Part shown: positions 1 to 6,764 of the stretch, one piece after another
Layout: the number at the start of each line of letters is the position of its first letter
Numbering within the stretch: position 1 is the stretch's first letter
Assembly (NCBI GenBank): GCA_947311125.1
Contig: CAMZKI010000034.1
Coordinates: 1 to 20,478, forward strand
Direction: 5' to 3'
From: an uncultured Chlorobiota bacterium
GTDB taxonomy: Bacteria > Bacteroidota > Bacteroidia > Bacteroidales > JAADGE01
DNA length: 20,478 bases
Program-made: the position numbers and the translations under genes
Notes under the pieces: generated by a model
The model's database searches: none
Seen by the model: the letters and a program-made list of their open reading frames with translations, nothing else
What the model was told of the DNA's origin: nothing

Positions 1-411
1 AACGTTATGGTTGTTCTTATCAACAAAGATAATAATATAGCTATTAAAGGAAGACCCATTCAGTTGAAAGATATTTGTGAAAAAACAAAAATTTTCTTCA
101 CGAATCCTAATAATGATGAGAATTTACCTGAGAAAAAAATAAAAGAAATACCTTTTTTCGGTAAATATCCGGTGTCAAAAGGTGTTGTTTCGTTACAAAC
201 TGACAGAAACACGAATTATGAGAAATATTTGCAGGTAAATAACGAACTTGTTCGCGCAGTTAATGAATTGAGAGATGAAAAAGCTATGCAAAAATTCGGA
301 AAGCCTTTTGACGAACTGGAAAAAGAAAAACAAAAAGCAATAAGTGAAATATATCCGCTGAATATTTCAGAAGCAGAACCGAGAAGAATTGCAGCGGGAG
401 CAGGAAAATAA
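1..411 (+). CDS. exbD: ExbD-family biopolymer transport protein, C-terminal part (5' end outside window)
   Basis: ExbD works with ExbB as an inner-membrane proton channel that energises TonB. The reading frame is open from the first base, so the gene starts upstream and its N-terminal membrane helix is missing. What remains is the periplasmic part of the long Bacteroidota ExbD type: the segment FFTNPNNDENLPEKKIKEIP, a later SLQTDRNTNYEKYL, and the tail YPLNISEAEPRR are characteristic of that type. A second, different exbD follows 28 bases downstream, the usual tandem arrangement in Bacteroidota, where exbB and often tonB lie next to the pair. The first ATG in frame (position 7) is internal, not the true start. 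Family assignment is from remembered consensus, not a search. Confidence 0.85.
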   Translation, partial: NVMVVLINKDNNIAIKGRPIQLKDICEKTKIFFTNPNNDENLPEKKIKEIPFFGKYPVSKGVVSLQTDRNTNYEKYLQVNNELVRAVNELRDEKAMQKFGKPFDELEKEKQKAISEIYPLNISEAEPRRIAAGAGK

Positions 412-439
412 TTATTCAGAATCTAAAAAACTAAAGTAA

Positions 440-919
440 ATGGCCAAATTTGCAAGAAAAGGAAAAGGCGGAACGCCTGCAATTTCCACGGCATCTTTAC
501 CTGATATCGTTTTTATGTTGCTGTTCTTCTTTATGACGGTAACAACTATGAAAGAAGTTGATTTAAAAGTTCAAATATCAAAGCCTAAAGCTACGGAGGT
601 AAAGAAAATAGAAAATAAAGCTCTGGTTAAGTATATTAATATCGGAGTTCCGATTACTAAATATCAGAGTAAATTCGGTAAAGAACCGATTATTCAGTTA
701 AATGATGCTTTTGCAAAAGTCAGAGACATCGGTCCTTGGGTTGATGCCGTGAGGAGTGATATGGATGCGGAGAACAGAAGTAAAATGACGACTGCTCTTA
801 AAATTGATAAAAATGCAAAAATGGGTATCGTAACTGATGTAAAGCAAGAGCTCAGAAAAGCTAAAGCTTTAAAAATAACCTATATCGCGGATAAGATAAC
901 TAAAGACGAATTTAATTAA
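440..919 (+). CDS. exbD: ExbD-family biopolymer transport protein (second copy)
   Basis: This is a 159-aa complete inner-membrane protein, the second half of a tandem exbD pair. It has a short basic cytoplasmic tail (residues 1-15, KGKGGTP), then one transmembrane helix at about 18-38 (SLPDIVFMLLFFFMTVTTM). That helix carries the single Asp (D22) expected to be the proton-relay residue of ExbD. The remaining ~120 residues are periplasmic and divergent, including IQLNDAFAKVRDIGPWVDAV and a conserved-looking end (VKQELRKAKALKITYIAD). The two ExbD proteins probably form mixed assemblies with an ExbB encoded upstream, feeding TonB-dependent receptors like the two in this window; that pairing is inference. 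A terminator follows at 950, so this is the last gene of the operon. Confidence 0.88.
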   Translation: MAKFARKGKGGTPAISTASLPDIVFMLLFFFMTVTTMKEVDLKVQISKPKATEVKKIENKALVKYINIGVPITKYQSKFGKEPIIQLNDAFAKVRDIGPWVDAVRSDMDAENRSKMTTALKIDKNAKMGIVTDVKQELRKAKALKITYIADKITKDEFN

Positions 920-949
920 GCATCTGTTCAGGGCAGCAAAAAAATAAGA

Positions 950-981
950 AAGCGACTTTTATTATTCGAAGTCGCTTTTTT
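950..981 (+). terminator. Rho-independent terminator after exbD
   Basis: A perfect 9-bp stem (AAGCGACTT at 950-958 with AAGTCGCTT at 969-977) is followed by six Ts (976-981). The opposite strand also has a U-rich tract beyond the stem, so it could work in both directions. Confidence 0.85.
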
Positions 982-998
982 ATTATACAAGGGATGTC

Positions 999-1030
999 AA
1001 AAAATCCGGTAAAAATTAATTACCGGATTT
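999..1030 (-). terminator. Rho-independent terminator of pspA
   Basis: There is an 11-bp perfect inverted repeat (AAATCCGGTAA at 1002-1012 and TTACCGGATTT at 1020-1030). On the minus strand it ends in a run of six Ts (999-1004), placed 22 bases after the pspA stop codon. Confidence 0.85.
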
Positions 1031-1051
1031 AAAAGTTATAAATACTTAATT

Positions 1052-1768
1052 TTACTCAATACTTTTAGTCTCTCCTGAAAGTTTTGCTTTCAACGCTGCT
1101 AAAGCATCAGATTCACTTCCGCCTGTTTTTTCCAGAACGCTGTCTATCTCTTCATCAACACTTTGATTTTCAAAAGCAATGTCAGCATACGATTCTGCCA
1201 GTGCTTCATCTTGTTCTACTTTATCTTTCATTCTTTCAAGCATTGCCACTGTGCTGTCAGCATCAATATCTGCAAGCTGTCTATTAACGGTTTTAGCTGC
1301 TTTACTGACTTTTGCTCTGGCTTTAAGGGTTTTTGCTTCATTCTCCCATTTCGAAATATTTGCTCTTAGCCTGTCTATTACTCTGTCAAGCTTTGCAACT
1401 TGCATATCATATGTTTTTTGAGTCTGCAAGGCTGTTTTTAAACTTTGGGCTGCTTGTTCTTTTTCTCTGAGAGCTGCAGATGCAAGCCTGTCTGCTTCGC
1501 TGGGGTCAATTGCACCTTTTTCTGCACGCTTCAGTAAAGCGATAGCTTTATTTTCGTATTCGTTCATTTTGTTACGATACTTGTTTGCATCATTTTTTGC
1601 TCTTATTGCTAATGCTTTAACTTCAGCCAAAGCCTTAATGCTTTCGCTGAGTTTTTCTTTCATGTCTCGAATACCTTGTTCTGTCATTTTTATCGGGTCT
1701 TCGAGTTTATCCGCTAAAGCATTTGCTTCGGCTTGTCCGATTTTAAAAAGTCTGTTAAAAAATCCCAT
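1052..1768 (-). CDS. pspA: PspA/IM30 (Vipp1) family membrane-stress protein
   Basis: This 238-aa protein is of the ESCRT-III-related PspA/IM30 family. These proteins bind anionic inner membrane through an N-terminal amphipathic helix and form scaffolds when the membrane is damaged. The start MGFFNRLFKIGQAEANAL is the amphipathic helix 0, followed by LEDPIKMTEQGIRDM, the typical start of the long coiled coil. Nearly the whole rest is Ala/Lys/Glu-rich helix, and the end (ALAALKAKL) resembles the family C terminus. Length is within the PspA-Vipp1 range. It stands alone: its own promoter lies at 1801-1830, its own terminator at 999-1030, and no pspF, pspB or pspC homologue is adjacent. A 9-bp inverted repeat over the promoter suggests regulation by an unidentified repressor or activator. 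Confidence 0.9.
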   Translation of the reverse strand: MGFFNRLFKIGQAEANALADKLEDPIKMTEQGIRDMKEKLSESIKALAEVKALAIRAKNDANKYRNKMNEYENKAIALLKRAEKGAIDPSEADRLASAALREKEQAAQSLKTALQTQKTYDMQVAKLDRVIDRLRANISKWENEAKTLKARAKVSKAAKTVNRQLADIDADSTVAMLERMKDKVEQDEALAESYADIAFENQSVDEEIDSVLEKTGGSESDALAALKAKLSGETKSIE

Positions 1769-1800
1769 TTTCGTTAAAATTTATTGGTAAATATTTATGA

Positions 1801-1844
1801 CAAATATATGAATATTTTTTTAAATGCCAAAAATATTGGCATTT
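1801..1844 (-). promoter_or_regulatory. pspA promoter with overlapping inverted repeat
   Basis: On the minus strand, TATATTTG (1801-1808) matches the Bacteroidota -7 consensus TAnnTTTG. A TTG (1828-1830) sits 19 bases upstream as the -33 element. A perfect 9-bp inverted repeat (AAATGCCAA at 1822-1830, TTGGCATTT at 1836-1844, 5-base spacer) covers the -33 element, as an operator would. The promoter motif is clear; the operator role is inference. Confidence 0.6.
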
Positions 1845-1895
1845 GTTTGCGCTAGGTTCTTATGCTTTTTAACAAAAATAATAATGACTTTTTGT

Positions 1896-1903
1896 TATAT
1901 TTG
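1896..1903 (+). promoter_or_regulatory. Probable -7 box of the cmk-ispH promoter
   Basis: TATATTTG matches TAnnTTTG and lies 73 bases before the cmk ATG on the + strand. No clear -33 TTG is seen at the right distance, so this is a partial match. Confidence 0.4.
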
Positions 1904-1976
1904 CCTACATTTTAAACGAGACCGGAAGAAACTGCAGACATTTCAACATTTTAATTAATAAGCAAATAAGAAGCAT

Positions 1977-2678
1977 ATGAAAAAACTGATTATAGCCGTT
2001 GACGGGCATTCGTCTTGCGGGAAAAGCACATTGGCAAAAGATATAGCGAAACACTTTAATTACAAATATATAGACACCGGGGCAATGTACAGGGCGGTAA
2101 CCTTATATGTTATTGAAAATAATTTGTATGAAGGAAAAAAAATAGATGAAGATGCTTTAAAATATGACCTGAATGCAGGGAAAATTAATATAGATTTCAG
2201 GTATAATCCTAAACTTAAAAAATCAGAGACATATCTTAACGGAAAAAATGTTGAAAAGGAAATAAGAGGTATAAAAGTTTCCGATTTGGTAAGCCCTGTT
2301 GCCGTTATTCCGTTTATTCGCGAATATTTGGTTGCACAGCAACGTGATATGGGCAAAGAGGGCGGCTTGGTTATGGACGGAAGAGATATAGGTACGAATG
2401 TTTTTCCGAATGCAGATTTAAAGATTTTTCTTACGGCAGATGCCGAAGTAAGAGCAAAAAGAAGATATGACGAATTGAAATCAAAGGGAGAAAATGTCAG
2501 CTTAAATGAAATAATAAAAAATATTAAGGAAAGAGATTATATTGATTCAAACAGAAAAACAAATCCTTTAATACAGGCAGAAGATGCTGTATTGATTGAT
2601 AATACAAACCTTACGATGCAGAAACAGGCAGATATTGCAATTAAACTTGCAGAAGAAAAATTAAATGAGAAAAAGTAA
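1977..2678 (+). CDS. cmk: (d)CMP kinase
   Basis: Cytidylate kinase phosphorylates CMP and dCMP with ATP to the diphosphates, feeding RNA, DNA and phospholipid precursors; it is cytoplasmic. The 233-aa protein starts with MKKLIIAVDGHSSCGKSTLA, where residues 10-18 are the P-loop (GHSSCGKST). The NMP-binding segment YIDTGAMYRAV follows at 31-41. Later come MDGRDIGTNVFPNADLKIF near 136-155, containing the conserved DGRDIGT, and the lid region RAKRRYDELKSKG. Length is normal for the family. It is followed after 3 bases by ispH, so the two are co-transcribed; this cmk-ispH order is, from memory, common in Bacteroidota. Confidence 0.95.
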   Translation: MKKLIIAVDGHSSCGKSTLAKDIAKHFNYKYIDTGAMYRAVTLYVIENNLYEGKKIDEDALKYDLNAGKINIDFRYNPKLKKSETYLNGKNVEKEIRGIKVSDLVSPVAVIPFIREYLVAQQRDMGKEGGLVMDGRDIGTNVFPNADLKIFLTADAEVRAKRRYDELKSKGENVSLNEIIKNIKERDYIDSNRKTNPLIQAEDAVLIDNTNLTMQKQADIAIKLAEEKLNEKK

Positions 2679-2681
2679 GAT

Positions 2682-3571
2682 ATGAATATTGAAATTGATA
2701 AAAATTCGGGATTTTGTTTTGGGGTAGTAAAAGCTATTGAAGCTGCCGAAACCGAACTGAAAAAAAACAAAACGTTATATTGTCTGGGAGATATTGTTCA
2801 TAACGATGCAGAGGTAAAGCGCCTTGAAAGAAGAGGATTAATAACAATAAATCGTGAAAAGTTCAAAAAACTGAAAAATACAAAAGTTTTATTACGTGCA
2901 CACGGAGAGCCGCCGGAAACATATAAAATTGCAAAAGAAAATAACATAGAACTTATAGATGCTTCATGTCCCATTGTGCTTAATCTTCAAAAAAAATTGA
3001 CAAAGCATATAAAAATTTTAAAACCGTTGACGGACAAATTATTATTTTCGGAAAAGAGGGGCATGCTGAAGTTGAAGGATTACTGGGGCATACAGACAAT
3101 AAAGGAATAGTAATTTCAGAAGAAAAAGATTTGTCTAAAATTGATTTCTCAAAACCTGTCAACATTTTTTCGCAAACTACTAAAAGTCGTTCAAGCTATC
3201 ATTTAATAATTGAAAAAATAAAAGAGCGAATGAAAGAAAAAACAGGTGCCGACGAAATAAATTTTATTGTTAACGACTCTACGTGCAGAGCTGTTTCTAA
3301 CAGAGATATTTTTCTTAAAGATTTTGCCAAAAAACATGATATTATAATTTTTGTAAGCGGTAAAAAAAGTTCCAACGGGAAAGTATTATACGAAGTTTGT
3401 AAAAAAGAAAATGACAGATCTTATTTTGTAAGTGAAGTAAATGAGATAAATAAAGAATGGTTTAATTTCTCAGACTCTGTAGGTATTTGCGGTGCTACCT
3501 CTACTCCTGCCTGGCTTATGGAAAAAGTAAGAAATAAAATAGAAGAATTTGATTCTTTACGGAACGTTTAA
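2682..3571 (+). CDS. ispH: 4-hydroxy-3-methylbut-2-enyl diphosphate reductase, frameshifted at an A8 run
   Basis: IspH (LytB) is the [4Fe-4S] enzyme that makes IPP and DMAPP from HMBPP in the last step of the MEP isoprenoid pathway. The gene is in two frames. The first part (2682 to about 2996) carries C12, H40, H74 (RAHG) and C96 (DASCP). The second part, with GHAEVEG (H128, E130), QTT (165-167), the third cluster cysteine C202 (STCRAVSNR) and S230-S231-N232, continues in the -1 frame. The switch is at eight As (2989-2996). Adding one A, or a -1 ribosomal slip on A AAA AAA, gives a continuous 296-aa protein reading LQKKIDKAYKNF across the joint. Every cluster and substrate residue is then present, so the gene is probably functional or only recently hit. 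Without correction, translation stops at 3110 after a false tail. Confidence 0.9.
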
Positions 3572-3587
3572 AATGTAATTTGGGCTT

Positions 3588-3623
3588 AAAAAAAGAAACC
3601 GACTCGTTTTAGGAGCCGGTTTC
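3588..3623 (-). terminator. Rho-independent terminator of the sigma-factor operon
   Basis: The stem is GAAACCGACTC (3595-3605) with GAGCCGGTTTC (3613-3623), one mismatch. On the minus strand it is followed by seven Ts (3588-3594). It lies 43 bases after the stop of the last gene of the minus-strand operon, and between ispH and that gene. It may also stop ispH transcription, but the U-run favours the minus strand. Confidence 0.8.
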
Positions 3624-3666
3624 AAACTTTCACAGAAAGTCACAGTCTTGGTTAATAAAGAAAGTT

Positions 3667-4056
3667 TTAGAAAGGGGCAAAAAATAATTCTTCTTCTCCT
3701 GTTATTTCAAGCCACATTTCTTTTTCTTTTAGTTTTAAGATTCTAAAAATGTCACTGTCGCCGTCGCTTTTTGTAATGATAACAGCTTCTTTGTCATTAT
3801 AAAAATCCCAGGTACCTTTAAGTTCTCCGTTTTTAAAGAAACTTCCGTCTTTTCTAAAATCCCATATTTCTCCGGCATAGTCTGAAGTGATATCCTTGTT
3901 CTCAGTAATGTCTGTTGCTTTTTCAATAATCCATTCGTTGGTTACTCTTGCTTTTTTGCTTTTCAGGCTCAAAGCAGGCCCGTTTTCATATTTACTGCAA
4001 CCGACAAAAACTGATGCCAAAATAAAAACGGTTAAAACTTTAATTGATAATTTCAT
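3667..4056 (-). CDS. Small lipocalin-like lipoprotein
   Basis: This 129-aa predicted lipoprotein starts with a signal MKLSIKVLTVFILASVFVGC and a lipobox Cys at 20. The mature part has the pattern of short Bacteroidota lipocalin-like proteins: NEWIIEKATDI at the start, then WDFRKDGSFFKNGELKGTWDF, where the W-x-F and G-T-W elements form a strand pair. A run of alternating beta residues ends in FFAPF. I recognise the fold type but no specific function. It is the last gene of the minus-strand operon headed by the 7457 lipoprotein, 57 bases after the second DUF4382-like lipoprotein and just before a terminator. It is therefore probably co-expressed with the sigma/anti-sigma pair. Confidence 0.75.
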   Translation of the reverse strand: MKLSIKVLTVFILASVFVGCSKYENGPALSLKSKKARVTNEWIIEKATDITENKDITSDYAGEIWDFRKDGSFFKNGELKGTWDFYNDKEAVIITKSDGDSDIFRILKLKEKEMWLEITGEEELFFAPF

Positions 4057-4113
4057 AATCTTTTTAATTTCAAAATTTATTTAAAATAATCTTATTTTTT
4101 GATTGCAGATTTT

Positions 4114-4797
4114 CTAATCGTCTTCAAGTTCAAAATCACCTTCGGTTGCATCGTCTAATTTGTCGGCAACAATATCAAAAATATCCTTATTGTAGGTTTC
4201 ATTTACAAGTATTACTCCGTTTATACGTTCTGCAGAGTCTAACATTCCTGATGTTACGGGAGCAAACCATATTGAGGGGTTAAAGTCAATAACTGCAGTA
4301 GGTGCAGTATTTGTGTCAAAAATTACCGAATCAAAGTCTGCTTCAAAAACTTCACCTGAGTTAAACTCAAAACGAATAGGGATTGCATTATTGTTTGCAT
4401 CAGTATATGTACCTTCTGCAATAACAGACGGAACATCGTTTTCGTCTTGAATTTCAATACCGAGGTTAACATCTGTGTATTCTCCGGCAGGAATTACAAC
4501 ATTTATTTCAGGAGTTGCCGTGCCGGTTATAAGGTCTATTTCTGACAGTTGTTCGTGTGTTATTGACACGGAACTTCCGTCTGCTAATTCGCCGTCAAAA
4601 ACGATTTCTCTGATAAGGACACTTCCCGAAGTCCACTCTATTGTATTTGCAAGTGCTTTTTGAGGAACTGTTACGGATGTTGTTTTCATTTTTAAAGTTA
4701 TTGTCATTCCCAGTTCGTTTTTCTTGCAACTTTGGGTTGCTGTCATTAGCACAGCTAAGATGATAACTGTTCCGAATAATTTGTTTAATCTTTTCAT
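4114..4797 (-). CDS. DUF4382-like lipoprotein (paralogue of 6765-7457)
   Basis: This 227-aa predicted lipoprotein has signal peptide residues 1-23 and Cys24 (TQSCKKN). The mature protein is acidic and beta-rich, with the layout of DUF4382-like Bacteroidota lipoproteins. In order these are a strand reporting an effect (SGSVLIREIVFDGEL), a PAGEYTDVNLGIEI segment, IRFEFNSGEVFE, and a C-terminal helix block DIFDIVADKLDDATE. The 6765-7457 protein shares the same order of blocks (RFEFKSGEYFE, DIFDIVADRLDESTE), so the two are paralogues. A copy of the putative ECF promoter lies 47-72 bases upstream of the start, between the anti-sigma stop and this gene. This gene can therefore be raised separately from the rest of the operon. 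The ligand, if any, is unknown. Confidence 0.75.
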   Translation of the reverse strand: MKRLNKLFGTVIILAVLMTATQSCKKNELGMTITLKMKTTSVTVPQKALANTIEWTSGSVLIREIVFDGELADGSSVSITHEQLSEIDLITGTATPEINVVIPAGEYTDVNLGIEIQDENDVPSVIAEGTYTDANNNAIPIRFEFNSGEVFEADFDSVIFDTNTAPTAVIDFNPSIWFAPVTSGMLDSAERINGVILVNETYNKDIFDIVADKLDDATEGDFELEDD

Positions 4798-4843
4798 TTT
4801 TTTAAAATTTAAGTTAATAAAGAAGTATTTAATTTACAACTAA

Positions 4844-4869
4844 GATGAAGTGAGTTTGTAAAAGGTTGG
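4844..4869 (-). promoter_or_regulatory. Putative ECF sigma promoter, second copy
   Basis: The minus strand reads CCAACC (4864-4869), 16 bases, then CATC (4844-4847), upstream of the 4797 lipoprotein start. It shares 15 identical bases around the -35-like element (4860-4874) with the copy upstream of 7457, and the spacing is identical. The -35/-10 roles are inferred from position and duplication. Confidence 0.6.
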
Positions 4870-4875
4870 AAAAAC

Positions 4876-6213
4876 TCAAAATATTTTATATCTTAAAGAA
4901 ACATAAGCTCCGATTTTGTATGTTTTTGTAATATCAAATTCGGGTTTCATGTTATTGCTGCCGGGAAAAATATTTTTAAGTCCGTATTCTGTATTAAGTC
5001 CGTAACCGAATACAAATTGTCCTAAATCAGCTTCTTTTCCTACATTTATTTTTATTCCGTAATCAAAATTATCATACAGTTTCTCTGTTGATACTATTTT
5101 GTTATCCTGATATCTGTATTCAGTGTTTAGTTTTGCTGCGTACATTCCGGCAGATATGCTGAATTTAGATTTATTTTTATTTATTTTCACTGAAAAGTTT
5201 TGTTTATATAATAGTGCGGCTTTCAAGTAGGTCAATTCAATTTTCTTGTTTATATATTTACCTTCTGTGTACTTACCGTAATTTTGAATAATTTTATCAT
5301 TAACATAAAATTCTGTTGAAATTTCACTGAAACAGGATATTGAATAATTAAGTAAAACTGCATAACTGCCCGTTAATGAGTAGTTTGTGGCAACAAGACT
5401 TGTTTTGTCAAATGCTGTATGGGTTTCATTGTTTATTAGCCATGTATTATCGTATTGATATATAAATCCTATTGAAAAAGGCTTGTATTTACGGTGAATA
5501 TACTTTGTGTCTTTATTCGGAAATTTAATTTCTGGAAATACAAAACTGCTGTTTTTAATTTCAGAGAATAATACCGGAGGTATTATGGGCGGCAAATAAT
5601 TGTTACTGTCAGCCTGTAATTGTTTTTGTTCTGTTTTTGCTTTTAAAAAAGTGCTGTTTCGATTAACAGAAATTGTTTCATGCTCACTTTCATAATTTGA
5701 TTTACTCGAGCGTGTTTGATTGTTCAGGCTTATTTTTTTACTGTTTCCTGATAAAACATTTCTTTGTTTTTTATTGTCCGAAGCTTTAACTTGTTTAGCT
5801 TTAACATTTTTTTCAGTAATAATATCTTTATAATTTTTGCTGAAATTTTCGCCGTTATCGTATAAATTGTAACGGTATGTATAACCTCCCCATAACAGCA
5901 TTATCAGAAATAAGGCATAAACTGCGGCTTTTGTTATTTTATAGAAATATTGTCTTCTGTCTAAGACTTTACTTATACGATTCCATACAGTATCTATGTT
6001 TAATTGCCTGTTTATGTTATTCCAAATATATTCGGGTGCTTGTTTGTTTACGGAATTAAAACTGCTTTTTATTTTATCGTCAAGGACATTGTCGGTTAGG
6101 GAAGAACTGTCTAATTCTCCGGATATTTTATTCCACAGATTTTCAGGAGCAGAACTGTTTATTTGCTCAAAACTCTCTTTTATTTTTTTATATGTGTTAT
6201 CTTCTTTACCCAT
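4876..6213 (-). CDS. Anti-sigma factor fused to an outer-membrane-type beta barrel
   Basis: A 445-aa protein, translationally coupled to the sigma gene by an 8-base overlap (ATGGGTAA). Residues 1-90 are cytoplasmic-type and contain an internal repeat, SFEQINSSAPENLWNKI (14-30) and SFNSVNKQAPEYIWNNI (51-67), with a shorter third copy (TVWNRI). One hydrophobic helix follows at about 95-112 (TKAAVYALFLIMLLWGGYTY). Next is a ~130-residue polar linker with a PPIIPP stretch (208-213), long enough to cross the periplasm if extended. Residues ~244-445 alternate as amphipathic strands and end in an aromatic residue (RYKIF), like small OmpW/PorT-type barrels. The architecture matches the dual membrane-spanning anti-sigma factors I recall being described in Bacteroides thetaiotaomicron. 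Membrane topology is inferred; the alternative is a plain anti-sigma factor with a periplasmic beta domain. Confidence 0.75.
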   Translation of the reverse strand: MGKEDNTYKKIKESFEQINSSAPENLWNKISGELDSSSLTDNVLDDKIKSSFNSVNKQAPEYIWNNINRQLNIDTVWNRISKVLDRRQYFYKITKAAVYALFLIMLLWGGYTYRYNLYDNGENFSKNYKDIITEKNVKAKQVKASDNKKQRNVLSGNSKKISLNNQTRSSKSNYESEHETISVNRNSTFLKAKTEQKQLQADSNNYLPPIIPPVLFSEIKNSSFVFPEIKFPNKDTKYIHRKYKPFSIGFIYQYDNTWLINNETHTAFDKTSLVATNYSLTGSYAVLLNYSISCFSEISTEFYVNDKIIQNYGKYTEGKYINKKIELTYLKAALLYKQNFSVKINKNKSKFSISAGMYAAKLNTEYRYQDNKIVSTEKLYDNFDYGIKINVGKEADLGQFVFGYGLNTEYGLKNIFPGSNNMKPEFDITKTYKIGAYVSLRYKIF

Positions 6214-6757
6214 TTTGCTTGCTTATAGCCTCTTTCAGCAGGTGTCTGGCTCTGTTAAGTTGAGATTTTGAAGTACCTTCTTTTATTTTTAGTTTTTCAG
6301 CAATTTCTTTATGACTGTACCCTTCGACAGCAAATAATTTTAATACTACAGATGCTTTTGACGGGAGACTGTTAACAAGTTTTATCAGGTCGTCAGCATT
6401 TATATTTCCCAATATCCCATCTGTTTCTGTTTCTGCAAATGTTTTATATTCGGCTATGTTGTCTCTCTCCCTTACTTTTTTTCGGTATAATTCTATCGCT
6501 TTATTAACTACTATGCGCCTTATCCAACTTTCGAGAGAACCGTTAAACTTAAAAGTATGGATTTTTTTAAATACTTGGATAAAACCGTTTTGCAGAATAT
6601 CACTTGCATCATTTTCATTATTATTGCTGTATATCATAGCTACCGAATACATTTTATCTGCATATTTGCGATACAGCATTTCCTGATACTTTCTTTCGTA
6701 TGCTATGCACCGCTTTACTAGTTCTTTATCAGATATAGTATTTATTTCTTTGCTCAC
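6206..6757 (-). CDS. ECF-type RNA polymerase sigma factor
   Basis: This 183-aa sigma-70 family protein has only regions 2 and 4. Region 2 covers about residues 24-94: YRKYADKMYSVAMIY, then the core-binding ASDILQNGFIQVFKKIHTF and the -10 reading segment GSLESWIRRIVVNKAIELYR. Region 4 covers about 124-176: LPSKASVVLKLFAVEGYSHK and EIAEKLKIKEGTSKSQLNRA, a helix-turn-helix for the -35 box. The start codon is GTG (6755-6757), only 7 bases after the upstream lipoprotein stop. No Shine-Dalgarno sequence is seen, so it may depend on re-initiating ribosomes. The stop overlaps the anti-sigma start by 8 bases, a standard sigma/anti-sigma pairing that suggests balanced synthesis. It likely reads the CCAACC-N16-C(G/A)TC motif found twice in the operon. 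Confidence 0.92.
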   Translation of the reverse strand: MSKEINTISDKELVKRCIAYERKYQEMLYRKYADKMYSVAMIYSNNNENDASDILQNGFIQVFKKIHTFKFNGSLESWIRRIVVNKAIELYRKKVRERDNIAEYKTFAETETDGILGNINADDLIKLVNSLPSKASVVLKLFAVEGYSHKEIAEKLKIKEGTSKSQLNRARHLLKEAISKQNG

Positions 6758-6764
6758 GATTTAA

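Noticed and set aside
3131..3571. A separate gene from a TTG start encoding a 146-aa protein
   Set aside because: It is the C-terminal half of IspH in another frame; the sequence between 2997 and 3131 continues the same protein, so there is one frameshifted gene.
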